Assembly (NCBI GenBank): GCA_036398095.1
Contig: DASWHR010000033.1
Coordinates: 1-64,000 of the forward strand
Reading direction: 5' to 3'
DNA from: DASWHR01 sp036398095
GTDB taxonomy: Bacteria; Actinomycetota; AC-67
DNA: 64,000 nucleotides
The notes under the pieces were generated by a model, which was given only the letters and a program-made list of their open reading frames with translations, searched no databases and was not told the DNA's origin. Both the position numbers and the translations under genes were made by a program. Positions 33,266-40,906 of the stretch are shown piece after piece (position 1 is the stretch's first letter; each line of letters starts with the position of its first letter).

Positions 33266-34600
33266 ATGAGAAAGTCCATACCTGTCTTCACTATTGCCTT
33301 CATCGCGTTGATGGTCGCGTTGCCGGTGCAGTCGGCCGGCTCGTCGCCGCTGGTTCACGCCAGCGCGGCCCGCGCCTTCGGTGTCCGCGTCCATGTCGCC
33401 ACACCGCTCGGGGATCCATCGCTGACGATCGAGCCGACTCCGTTCGCCTCGGCCGCGGATCCTTCTGTGGATGCCGTCACCGAAAGCGTCCTCGGGCCGC
33501 TCCGCGCACCCGAGGACGGCACGCTCGTCGGCGACGCTCGCGCGCTCGTGGCAGAGGCCGCGCGAACGTTGACGCCGAAGCCGGCATCGCACGCGGAGGC
33601 GGTCGTGACGAGCGCGTCACTGTTCGAAACCGCCGGAGTACCGCTCATCGCCGCGGATCTGGTCCATGCGTCGAGCGACACCACCTGCACCTCGCCGTCC
33701 AGCGCGGTCACCAGCGCGGCCGGCTCGCGGTTGGTCGGTCTCTCGATCGCCGGCGAGATCATCGACGAAACACCCGAACCCAACACCGAGATTCCGCTCG
33801 TCTACGACAACGGGACTCCGGCCGACGCATCCGACGATGTGTCGGTGCGCGTGATCTTGAACGAACAAGTTCCGGCCGCGCACGGCTACGGACTGATCGT
33901 CACGATGATCCACGCGATCGTGTCCACGCCGGCCGACGCGGGACGCATCTTCGCCGACATCCGCATCGCCGAGGCGTTCTCGACCGCATACTGCGGCGAA
34001 GCCGGACCCCGACCCGTGCGCGTCATCGACTTCGACAAGGTCGTCACGCACACCGACTCGGATCCCCAAGGCGCGCTGGACGACGGCATCGCGACCGCGC
34101 ATCGCGGCGAGACGGTGACCTGGACGGTGGACGTCACCAACACCTCCCAGACCGGCTGCATGCTCTCGACGGTGACCGATTCGCTGCCGCCGCACTTCGG
34201 CTTCGTTCGAACGGCGGGCGCATTCGACGACATCGAGCCGGCGCTCAGCGACCAGGATGTGGTCTGGGAGCCGCAGGATCAGTTGCAATTGAATCCCGGT
34301 CAGACGATCACGCAGACGATCACGACCCGCGTTGCGGCCGACGCGCCCTACGGGACCTACACGAACCTGTTCGGCGTGTTCGAGTCCTCGTGCAGCGAAG
34401 CGTCGAGCGGCCTGATGGGTCCGGTCACGATCGTGCCGAAACCCGCGACGACGGTGCTGTCGAAACCCAAGACCACACCGCCGGCACCGGGGCCGCTGGC
34501 CGCCACCGGCGTGCCGGTCGCGCCGCTGGCCGCGGCGTCCGTCGCGCTGGTGATGGCCGCACACGTGGCGCGCGCACTGCGCCGGACGCGAATCGACTAG
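33266..34600 (+). CDS. secreted DUF11-like surface protein with LAxTG sorting motif
   Basis: A 444-residue protein with an N-terminal signal peptide (about 1-25). The C-terminal half includes a DUF11/isopeptide-type beta domain (HRGETVTWTVDVTNTSQ, LNPGQTITQTITTRV). The tail is a cell-wall sorting signal: LAATG at 411-415, a hydrophobic helix and the basic end RALRRTRID. LAxTG is the motif of actinobacterial class E sortases; no sortase lies in the window. The first half is Thr/Ser/Ala-rich with no recognised domain. A terminator follows the stop. Confidence 0.75.
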   Translation: MRKSIPVFTIAFIALMVALPVQSAGSSPLVHASAARAFGVRVHVATPLGDPSLTIEPTPFASAADPSVDAVTESVLGPLRAPEDGTLVGDARALVAEAARTLTPKPASHAEAVVTSASLFETAGVPLIAADLVHASSDTTCTSPSSAVTSAAGSRLVGLSIAGEIIDETPEPNTEIPLVYDNGTPADASDDVSVRVILNEQVPAAHGYGLIVTMIHAIVSTPADAGRIFADIRIAEAFSTAYCGEAGPRPVRVIDFDKVVTHTDSDPQGALDDGIATAHRGETVTWTVDVTNTSQTGCMLSTVTDSLPPHFGFVRTAGAFDDIEPALSDQDVVWEPQDQLQLNPGQTITQTITTRVAADAPYGTYTNLFGVFESSCSEASSGLMGPVTIVPKPATTVLSKPKTTPPAPGPLAATGVPVAPLAAASVALVMAAHVARALRRTRID

Positions 34601-34619
34601 CGCTTCTCCGGCACTCCCT

Positions 34620-34655
34620 GGTGATGACGGGCCGCCTCCCCGGCCCGTCATCACC
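34620..34655. terminator. bidirectional terminator between convergent genes
   Basis: GGTGATGACGGGCC pairs with GGCCCGTCATCACC, a perfect 14-bp stem with an 8-base loop, between the LAxTG protein and thioredoxin-like genes. Confidence 0.7.
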
Positions 34656-34682
34656 CTGTCTAGCCGCGATCACTCTGTCTGT

Positions 34683-35765
34683 CTAGCCGAAGGTGAAGGC
34701 GTAGAAGACGGCGCCGGGGCTCGCTGCGCGAAGGACCAGCTCGTGGGTTTCGACATCGTCGAGCGAGACGAGCTGGAACAAGTCCTTGCGATCCAAGGCC
34801 ACCCGGCCGCTGTGCACCTCGCTGCCGGCGCGCGCGGCATCGATCGGCTTTCCGTCGAGCAACACGTCGACGGCACCTTGAGCGGCGCTGCCGGGGCCCG
34901 CGACGACATAGACGTCGCGGGCGGTGAACGGCAACACGATCCGCGCGCCGGACGCGGCGACCTCGACGAACTCCTCGGTCGCTCGCCAGCGGCCGTCCAA
35001 GAAGAACGCCGCCGAGCCACGTCCCGGCGCGGGCATGTCAACCGGAACCCGATAGTCGTGCGGCTCGTCGCGCACGAAGCCGGACTCGCTGCCGAGGAAC
35101 TTCTGCTGCTCGCCGCGAAGCCAGCCGAGGTAGATCTCGGGCGTGATCCCGACGCTCGGACCCTTCACGGACACGTCCGACGGAGGCGGCACGGTTGCGC
35201 CGGCCTCTTCCAGGAGCGCGCGAATGGCGCGTTCGATCTCTTCCCCGCCCCCTTCCCCGACACGGTCGTAGCGGATGCGTCCTTTGGCGTCGATCAGATA
35301 CACGTGGGGCCAGAACCGGTTGCGGAACGCCTCCCAGGTCTTGTGGTCGTTGTCCATCGCGACCGGCCACACGACGCTGTGCGAACGCATCGCTCGCTCG
35401 ACGTTGGCCGGGACTTTCTCGAAGTCGAACTCGGGCGAGTGGATTCCGATCACCTGCAATCCGGCGTCTTTGTAGGTGTCGTGAAGCGCGCGAATCTCGG
35501 GGAAGGTACGGACACAATTCACGCACGAGAACGTCCAGAAGTCGATCAACACGACCTTGCCGCGCAAGGCGCGCACCGTGGTCGGTTCGGCGTTGAACCA
35601 TCGGGAGAGTCCGGCGAACTCGGGGGCGGCGTCGTCGCGAAACAGCAGCTGGTCGCCGGCGCGCCCGGGCTGGTTCGAGCCGCTCGCGGTGATCCGGAAC
35701 GCGGCGATGCCGACCGCGACGAGCAGCGCGACGACGGCGGCAACGATGCGAGGATCCCGGCGCAT
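34683..35765 (-). CDS. TlpA/DipZ-like membrane-anchored thioredoxin
   Basis: A 360-residue protein: N-terminal membrane helix (about 8-28), then a TlpA-like thioredoxin domain with IDFWTFSCVNCVRTFPE as the redox-active CxxC, followed by HSPEFDFEKV and WPHVYLIDAKG (cis-Pro side). The last 130 residues form a beta-rich domain like that found C-terminal in DipZ proteins. It should catalyse disulfide exchange outside the membrane. The CcdA-like membrane part of DipZ is absent. Confidence 0.88.
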   Translation of the reverse strand: MRRDPRIVAAVVALLVAVGIAAFRITASGSNQPGRAGDQLLFRDDAAPEFAGLSRWFNAEPTTVRALRGKVVLIDFWTFSCVNCVRTFPEIRALHDTYKDAGLQVIGIHSPEFDFEKVPANVERAMRSHSVVWPVAMDNDHKTWEAFRNRFWPHVYLIDAKGRIRYDRVGEGGGEEIERAIRALLEEAGATVPPPSDVSVKGPSVGITPEIYLGWLRGEQQKFLGSESGFVRDEPHDYRVPVDMPAPGRGSAAFFLDGRWRATEEFVEVAASGARIVLPFTARDVYVVAGPGSAAQGAVDVLLDGKPIDAARAGSEVHSGRVALDRKDLFQLVSLDDVETHELVLRAASPGAVFYAFTFG

Positions 35766-35814
35766 GGTCGCATCAGCCTACGCGCCCGGCGGGCGGGGGC
35801 GGAGGCGTCCATGG

Positions 35815-35902
35815 ATGAAGCCGGCCCGCGAAGGACCGGCTTCATGCCCCGACAGGGGGCCTTGGTGTGGAGGCGGGGCGGGGACCCGCCGGCCGCCTCC
35901 AC
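35815..35902 (-). terminator. two hairpins downstream of the WhiB7-like gene
   Basis: ATGAAGCCGG/CCGGCTTCAT (35815-35845) and GTGGAGGCGG/CCGCCTCCAC (35867-35902) are consecutive 10-bp stems. The second sits 17 bases past the WhiB stop. T-runs are weak, so their strength is uncertain. Confidence 0.5.
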
Positions 35903-35918
35903 TGATCGCGCACGCCGC

Positions 35919-36227
35919 TTAGGCGACTTCGGCCCCGAAGTCCTCGGCGTCGCCACCGGCGGCGACCTCGGCGGGTTGCTTCGGCGGGCGGCCGCGCCGG
36001 GGCTTGCGCGCGATCGGAGTTCCACGGTCGAACAGCTCGCCGCCCCAGACTCCCCAGGGCTCACGCCGTTCCACAGCACCCTCGTGGCAGGGAAGGCGCA
36101 GCGGGCAGTCGCCGCAGACTTGCTTCGCCAGCGCGATCTCGGCCTCGTCTTCGCTGAAGAAGAGGTGAAGAAGGCTGGCGTCTCCCGTGGCGCATCGCGC
36201 CTCGGTCCATCGAACGGTCGTATCCAC
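35919..36227 (-). CDS. whiB7: WhiB7-like iron-sulfur transcription factor with AT-hook
   Basis: 102 residues from the GTG at 36227, placed a few bases after AAGGGAGGG; the ATG at 36242 would lie on top of that ribosome site. Four cysteines (12, 38, 41, 47 in C..CxxC....C) bind a [4Fe-4S] cluster, followed by the beta-turn GVWGGEL (59-65) and a C-terminal AT-hook RRGRPPK (77-83). The AT-hook, rather than a plain basic tail, is the mark of WhiB7, the activator of intrinsic antibiotic-resistance genes. The gene has a long leader with a uORF and strong hairpins, as known for whiB7. Identity as WhiB7 is inferred. Confidence 0.75.
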   Translation of the reverse strand: MDTTVRWTEARCATGDASLLHLFFSEDEAEIALAKQVCGDCPLRLPCHEGAVERREPWGVWGGELFDRGTPIARKPRRGRPPKQPAEVAAGGDAEDFGAEVA

Positions 36228-36257
36228 TGTCCCTCCCTTCATCTGGGTCTCGGCCTT

Positions 36258-36284
36258 CCGGGAAGCTCCTGCTTAGCTTCCCGG
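36258..36284 (-). promoter_or_regulatory. hairpin just upstream of the WhiB7-like ribosome site
   Basis: On the mRNA strand CCGGGAAGCT pairs with AGCTTCCCGG (10 bp, 7-base loop), ending about 16 bases before the AAGGGAGGG ribosome site. It could act as an anti-antiterminator or a ribosome-access control element. Confidence 0.45.
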
Positions 36285-36360
36285 CCTTCCAAGTCCCGGG
36301 TGTTGCCCTTTTATTGCGGGGCCCCGAGGTTTTCCTTGGGTTCGAACCCCTGAAATGCGG

Positions 36361-36386
36361 CCGGGCCGCCCTTGTGGGCGGCCCGG
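36361..36386 (-). terminator. attenuator-like hairpin in the WhiB7-like leader
   Basis: A perfect 11-bp stem, CCGGGCCGCCC with GGGCGGCCCGG, and a 4-base loop. It begins about 25 bases after the uORF stop. The following sequence (CCGCATTTCAGG) has only a short T-run, so if it terminates transcription it may need another factor. Confidence 0.5.
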
Positions 36387-36412
36387 GTGTCTCGGTGTGA
36401 GAGATTCTCCTG

Positions 36413-36544
36413 TTAGGAGGCTCCCCTTTCCGATCGCCCGGGCTTCGCCGGCTTCCACGTCGAGACGCAAGTAGCGAGCACGGCGTGATTCTGGGCGCGC
36501 GTGTGCGCATCCATCGCCGTGTTGCCACCGAAGAAGCGAATCAT
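36413..36544 (-). CDS. 43-codon upstream ORF (leader peptide) of the WhiB7-like gene
   Basis: ATG at 36544, stop TAA at 36415-36413, encoding MIRFFGGNTAMDAHTRAQ... and ending PGRSERGAS. An AAAGGA motif lies 12-17 bases upstream. The only large hairpin of the leader follows its stop, and the WhiB ORF begins 186 bases after that stop. In characterised whiB7 genes a short uORF plus terminator links antibiotic-stalled translation to readthrough; the same logic would fit here. The peptide is longer than known whiB7 uORFs, so translation needs proof. Confidence 0.5.
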   Translation of the reverse strand: MIRFFGGNTAMDAHTRAQNHAVLATCVSTWKPAKPGRSERGAS

Positions 36545-36752
36545 CGTGAAAACCAGTCCTTTCGCTACGGGCCCAGTGCCCGAAGTCCGGACAGTGTGCC
36601 AGGTCTGCTGTCTTCATGCAACGGAATTAAAGCCCCAACCAGTGACATTTTCCGTCGCTCCTGCTCAGCGACCATTTTCTCGGTTTTCTCGGACGGGACT
36701 TCGGACGGGAAGGGGCGCAGGATTGCTCGGTGACTGGAAGGTGGTTGATACC

Positions 36753-37301
36753 ATGGGATTCATGGCCCAAGGCGGCACGCTCACCTATCGCGACCTGCTG
36801 GAATTCCCCGACGACGGCAAGCGCCGCGAGATCATCGACGGGGAGCTGTTCGTGAGCGCCGCGCCCTATCTTCGGCATCAGCGCCTGGTCGGCCGGCTGT
36901 TCATGTCCTTCGCCTCTCATCTCGAGGCCCACGGGGGCGGAGCCGTGTACTTCGCTCCGGCCGACGTCGTGCTCTCCGACATCAACGTCGTCGAACCCGA
37001 CCTGCTTTTCGTCGCCGACGACCAGCGAGACATCGAGACTGAGGCCAACATCCAAGGGGTACCCGCCTTGGTCGTCGAGGTCGTCTCGAACCCGCGGATG
37101 GACCGGATTCGCAAGCGCGACCTGTACGCGCGATTCGGGGTCCCCGAGTATTGGATCGTCGATCCCGACGCCGACCGCATCGAGGTCTACCGCCACGACG
37201 CAGCCGGCTACCCCAAGCCCCAGATCTCCGAGCCGGGCGAGATGTTGACCTACGAGCGACTCCCCGGCCTAAGCATCGACCTAGCGGCCTTGTTCGCCTA
37301 G
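36753..37301 (+). CDS. Uma2-family (DUF820) restriction-endonuclease-like protein
   Basis: 182 residues from the ATG at 36753, with GGAAGGTGG 8 bases upstream. Uma2 landmarks: the opening TYRDLLEFPDDGKRREIIDGELF, HQRLVGRL, VVEPDLLFV, LVVEVVSNPR..RKRDLYARFGVPEYWIVDPD. The acidic D..E.(V)K-type core of the PD-(D/E)XK fold is visible (EPD, EVVS, RKRDLY). Uma2 proteins are multicopy, often mobile, and their role is unknown. It converges with the large secreted protein gene, overlapping by 4 bases. Confidence 0.85.
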   Translation: MGFMAQGGTLTYRDLLEFPDDGKRREIIDGELFVSAAPYLRHQRLVGRLFMSFASHLEAHGGGAVYFAPADVVLSDINVVEPDLLFVADDQRDIETEANIQGVPALVVEVVSNPRMDRIRKRDLYARFGVPEYWIVDPDADRIEVYRHDAAGYPKPQISEPGEMLTYERLPGLSIDLAALFA

Positions 37302-38824
37302 AACAACACCACGTCGAAGGTTGTCGAGCGCGCGACGGGGGGGTTGAAGCCGCGGAGCGTGGCGAGGGCGTCGTAGGTTCCGGGTTCGAGCGTGTCGAGC
37401 GTTGACAGGATGGGCGCGAGGGCGCAGCCGGGCACGTTCAGGATCCGCGGATACGTGCTCGGATTCGAAAGGATCACCTGGCCGGAGCAGTTCAGGGTCG
37501 ACTGGCCGATCCCGGGGATTCCCACGAACAGGCCCTGCAAGCCTCCGACCCGAATCTGGAATGCTCCGTGGCCGTGCGGCTGCGCTCCGAACGGGTCGGA
37601 TCCGCACCGGTCTGCCGGTCCCGGATCGGTGTCCACGCACGAGGTCGTCTGATAGGTGCTCTGCACACCCGAGGGCTTGGTGATCACGACATCGACGATC
37701 ACGTCTTCGACGGGCAGACGCGTCAAGCCGGCGGCGCTGGAGTTGTCGCGCAGACGGCCGCGCAAGTTGACCGCCGTGGTGACCTCAATCGGGTCGCGGT
37801 CGGGAGAGAATTCGGTGATCGCGACCGGGTTCGGCTTCAGGCGCAGCACCCCGTCGGATTGAACCGCACCGGTCACGGTATCGCGCGCGGTCACGATGAT
37901 CTGATACCAGGTGTGGCCAAGGTCCACGCTGAACGTGTTGCCGATCGTCTGCGTGACGAAGATCTCTTTGGGCACGTAGAACGAGAAGAATCCCGAGCCG
38001 CACGGGCAGGTGTTCGACACGATCGCCGAGGTCGCGGTCGTCTCGCGGTTGAGGGTGAGCGGACGGCGCGGATACGACGGATCGTTCGAACCTTGCGGCG
38101 GGATGAAGTCGGCGGTCACCGCGACCGGGTTCAAGCCGCCGTTCAGCAGATCCGCGTGTGCGATGTCGATCCGGAGCTGCTGGCCCTGATACACGGTCGG
38201 CGTCTTGGCGACCTGGACGCCCTCGACGATCGCGCATGCGCCGAATCCGTAGTCGAGTGTGCACTGCGGATTGTTCGTCAGCGGCGTGACGTCGAGGATG
38301 CCCGGACCGACCTGACCGATGTCGCCGCCCACGACGTGGACGACCTGACCGTAGGGCTGTTCGTTGGCAGCCGGAAAACTCGTCTTGCAGTTGAGCGAGC
38401 GGAACGCGAAGTTGCAGTTCGGCGAGCCGACCAGGATCGTGTCGCCGAGCGCGAATCCGGTGACGTCGTTGAGCAGCAGTCTGGTGTCACTGCCGTGGTA
38501 GTGGGTGTGGCCGTCGCCGGCAAACGGGTTGTTGCCGAGGAACCGCGGGCCGGGCGTGTTGAACGGCGCCACCGCGACGGCATCGCCGATCGTGCGGTTC
38601 GGATTGGTGCGCGAATCGGTCGGCACGCCCGTCTGCAGCACGCTCGCGCCGGTGCCGTCTTGGAAGATGCTGCGAGCGCGGATCAGCCCCTGGGTCCCGA
38701 GCGAGGACAAGTTGTTGAGTTGCAGCGCTCCGATCGCGCGAGCCGGGACGACGTCGCCGAGGATGGCGAGGGCGACGGCAGCCAGCGCGAGGGCGGTTCG
38801 GACGGCACGAAAGCGGTTCCTCAT
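37298..38824 (-). CDS. large secreted protein, unknown function
   Basis: A 508-residue protein with a signal peptide (cleavage near VPARAIG, residue 30) and no membrane anchor. The rest is beta-rich with many Asn/Gly/Thr and several cysteines (PNCNF, LNCKT, NNPQCTLDYGFGAC, NTCPCGSG, TTSCVDTD), suggesting disulfide-stabilised extracellular repeats. Residues 205-340 and 340-505 look like two related beta-sandwich parts. I recognise no family. The AT-rich 160-bp region upstream (38825-38986) contains TACATA as a possible -10 but no clear -35. Confidence 0.6.
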   Translation of the reverse strand: MRNRFRAVRTALALAAVALAILGDVVPARAIGALQLNNLSSLGTQGLIRARSIFQDGTGASVLQTGVPTDSRTNPNRTIGDAVAVAPFNTPGPRFLGNNPFAGDGHTHYHGSDTRLLLNDVTGFALGDTILVGSPNCNFAFRSLNCKTSFPAANEQPYGQVVHVVGGDIGQVGPGILDVTPLTNNPQCTLDYGFGACAIVEGVQVAKTPTVYQGQQLRIDIAHADLLNGGLNPVAVTADFIPPQGSNDPSYPRRPLTLNRETTATSAIVSNTCPCGSGFFSFYVPKEIFVTQTIGNTFSVDLGHTWYQIIVTARDTVTGAVQSDGVLRLKPNPVAITEFSPDRDPIEVTTAVNLRGRLRDNSSAAGLTRLPVEDVIVDVVITKPSGVQSTYQTTSCVDTDPGPADRCGSDPFGAQPHGHGAFQIRVGGLQGLFVGIPGIGQSTLNCSGQVILSNPSTYPRILNVPGCALAPILSTLDTLEPGTYDALATLRGFNPPVARSTTFDVVLF

Positions 38825-38986
38825 GATGGCGCTCTCCCCTGGGTGCTTGCTCGGACGATCGATTGATTCTCGTTTTCTTCTCTGCCTTTTTCTATGTAGT
38901 TTTCCGCTTTCGGCCCTCGAATCCTTCTTTTCGGGGAAAACGGAACATGGACGAAACGGAAGTGATCCGTGGGGTGGGTGGGCCGG

Positions 38987-40057
38987 CTAGGCGCCGGCGG
39001 CGGGGAGGGTGAACACGAAGCGGGCGCCGGCGCCGGTGTTTTCGGCCCAGATGCGGCCGCCGTGCGCTTCGACCAAGCCGCGTGCGATCGCAAGACCCAG
39101 GCCGGCCCCGCCGGTCGCGGCGGTACGGGACGGGTCGGCGCGCCAGAACGATTCGAAGACGCGCTCTTCGGCCCCTTGGGGCAGGCCTTCGCCGCTGTCT
39201 TCGACGGCGATGCGCACCCCGGCGGCGTCGCGGTCCACGCGCACGCCGATCGTGCCGTCGGCCGGCGTGTGACGCAGCGCGTTGGTGATCAGATTCTGAA
39301 GGATCCGGGCGACCTTGTCGGGGTCGCAGCGCGCGATCGCCGGCATACCGTCGACGTGGAGCGTGACGCGTTTTCGTTCCGCATCGGCCTCCAGCGCTCG
39401 CACCGTTTCGGTGGCAAGCTCGGCGACCGGGACTTCGGTGAGCGCCAGCGCGAGCGTTCCGGTCTCGATCCGCGACAGCTCGAACAGATCGTCGACGAGC
39501 GCCGACAGGGTCCGCACCTGCATGCGCATCGCCGGCAGATACTGATCGGTGCTCGCCAGGCCGTCTTCGAGCGCCTCGATCATCGCCTGGAGCGAGGCGA
39601 GCGGCGCGCGCAGATCGTGGCTGGCCCAGGCGACCAGGTTGCGGCGCGTCTCGAACAGGCGGTGAAGCTCGGCGGCCATGCGGTTGAACTCGGCGGCCAG
39701 TTCGACGAACTCCGCGGCGCCCTCTTCGGGGATGCGCACGGTCAGGTTGCCTTCGGCGAGCGCGCCGGCGGCTTCGCGGAAGCGTTCGATCGGCCGGGTG
39801 ATCCGGGCGGCCATGACGCCGGCCGCGGCCGCTCCGGTGACGGCCGAGATGCCGGCGACGACGGCAAGCGCGGCAAGGTCATGTCCTTTGAACATCACCA
39901 GCCCGGCGGCGGTGACGCCGCCCGCGGTCATCGCCGCGGTCGCGGGTCCGAGCGCCATGAGCTGGCTGCGAATCCCGCGCGCGCGCACCGCGACCAGCGC
40001 GATCAGGATGGCGCCGGCGGCCGCGCCGAGCACCGCAAGGATCGAAGCGCGGATCAC
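38987..40057 (-). CDS. two-TM sensor histidine kinase (HAMP-HisKA-HATPase)
   Basis: 356 residues from the GTG at 40057, overlapping the response regulator stop (GTGA). Two close membrane helices with a short loop (about residues 5-70) leave little sensor domain. HAMP follows (about 75-125), then the H-box ASHDLRAPLASL, N-box NLITNALRHTP, G1 DSGEGL and G2 GGAGLGLAIA. It is cognate to the adjacent OmpR-type regulator. Input may come through the membrane or a partner protein. Confidence 0.92.
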   Translation of the reverse strand: MIRASILAVLGAAAGAILIALVAVRARGIRSQLMALGPATAAMTAGGVTAAGLVMFKGHDLAALAVVAGISAVTGAAAAGVMAARITRPIERFREAAGALAEGNLTVRIPEEGAAEFVELAAEFNRMAAELHRLFETRRNLVAWASHDLRAPLASLQAMIEALEDGLASTDQYLPAMRMQVRTLSALVDDLFELSRIETGTLALALTEVPVAELATETVRALEADAERKRVTLHVDGMPAIARCDPDKVARILQNLITNALRHTPADGTIGVRVDRDAAGVRIAVEDSGEGLPQGAEERVFESFWRADPSRTAATGGAGLGLAIARGLVEAHGGRIWAENTGAGARFVFTLPAAGA

Positions 40058-40743
40058 GGCACGAACCGGTACCCGACGCCCCAGACGGTTTCGACGTGCG
40101 CCGGATGCGACGGATCGCGCTCGACCTTCTCGCGCAGACGACGCACGTGCACGGTGACCGTTCCGGTGTCGGTTGCGGCCTGATATCCCCAGACGCGATC
40201 CATGATCTGGTCCCGCGTGAACACGTTTCGGGGATGGCTCGCCAAGAAGTAGAGCAGATCGAATTCGCGCGCCGTGAGCGGCAACGGCTCGCCGTCGCGC
40301 AGCGCCTCTCGCGTCGACGGATCGATTTCGAGATCCCCGGCGGTGATGCGGCGCTTCGCCCGGCCGTCGTCGCCGCCGCCGCGACGCAGCACGGCTTTGA
40401 CCCGTGCGACCAGCTCGCGCGGCGAAAAGGGTTTGGTGACGTAGTCGTCGGCGCCCAGCTCGAGGCCCACGATCCGGTCGGCCTCCTCGCCGCGCGCGGT
40501 GAGCATGATGATCGGCACCTGCGAGCGTTCGCGGATCCATCGGCATACGTCCAGGCCGTCCACCTGCGGCAGCATCACGTCCAGGATGACCAGGCCGGGC
40601 GATTCGTTCGCGAACATGCGCTGGCCTTCCATCCCGTCGGCCGCGACGAGCGTGCGGTAGCCGGCCTTGACGAGATAGCGCGTCACGACGTCGCGAACGA
40701 TCGGCTCGTCCTCGACGACCAGGATCGAAGTCACGCCATCCAT
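40054..40743 (-). CDS. OmpR/PhoB-family response regulator
   Basis: 229 residues from the ATG at 40743; the frame extends to 40800. Receiver domain: acidic pocket VVEDE, phospho-acceptor Asp in VILDVMLP, LTARG and Lys in VTKPFSP. The C-terminal winged helix has REFDLLYFLASHP.NVFTRDQI, DRVWGY and TVTVHVRRLREKV...VWGVGYRF. It is co-transcribed with the kinase. The divergent neighbour is an acyl-CoA ligase; whether that is a target is unknown. Confidence 0.93.
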   Translation of the reverse strand: MDGVTSILVVEDEPIVRDVVTRYLVKAGYRTLVAADGMEGQRMFANESPGLVILDVMLPQVDGLDVCRWIRERSQVPIIMLTARGEEADRIVGLELGADDYVTKPFSPRELVARVKAVLRRGGGDDGRAKRRITAGDLEIDPSTREALRDGEPLPLTAREFDLLYFLASHPRNVFTRDQIMDRVWGYQAATDTGTVTVHVRRLREKVERDPSHPAHVETVWGVGYRFVP

Positions 40744-40906
40744 CGTAGCCGTCCGGCTGCCCGAATCGTCGAGTCCGGCAAGGGATCGCATCGAGTTCAT
40801 AGTCGCAGGCTACGGCCGCGGCGTTACGGCAGTCTTGCTCAATGCTTACGAAATCGTGAACGATATGGTGGTGCAGCCGACGCCGGACCGAAACAGGGGG
40901 ACGATC

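Noticed and set aside
36310..36360. tRNA-like T-arm (GGTTCGAACCC) in the WhiB leader, possible tRNA or tmRNA
   Set aside because: No matching acceptor, D or anticodon arms can be drawn; it is just a short palindrome.
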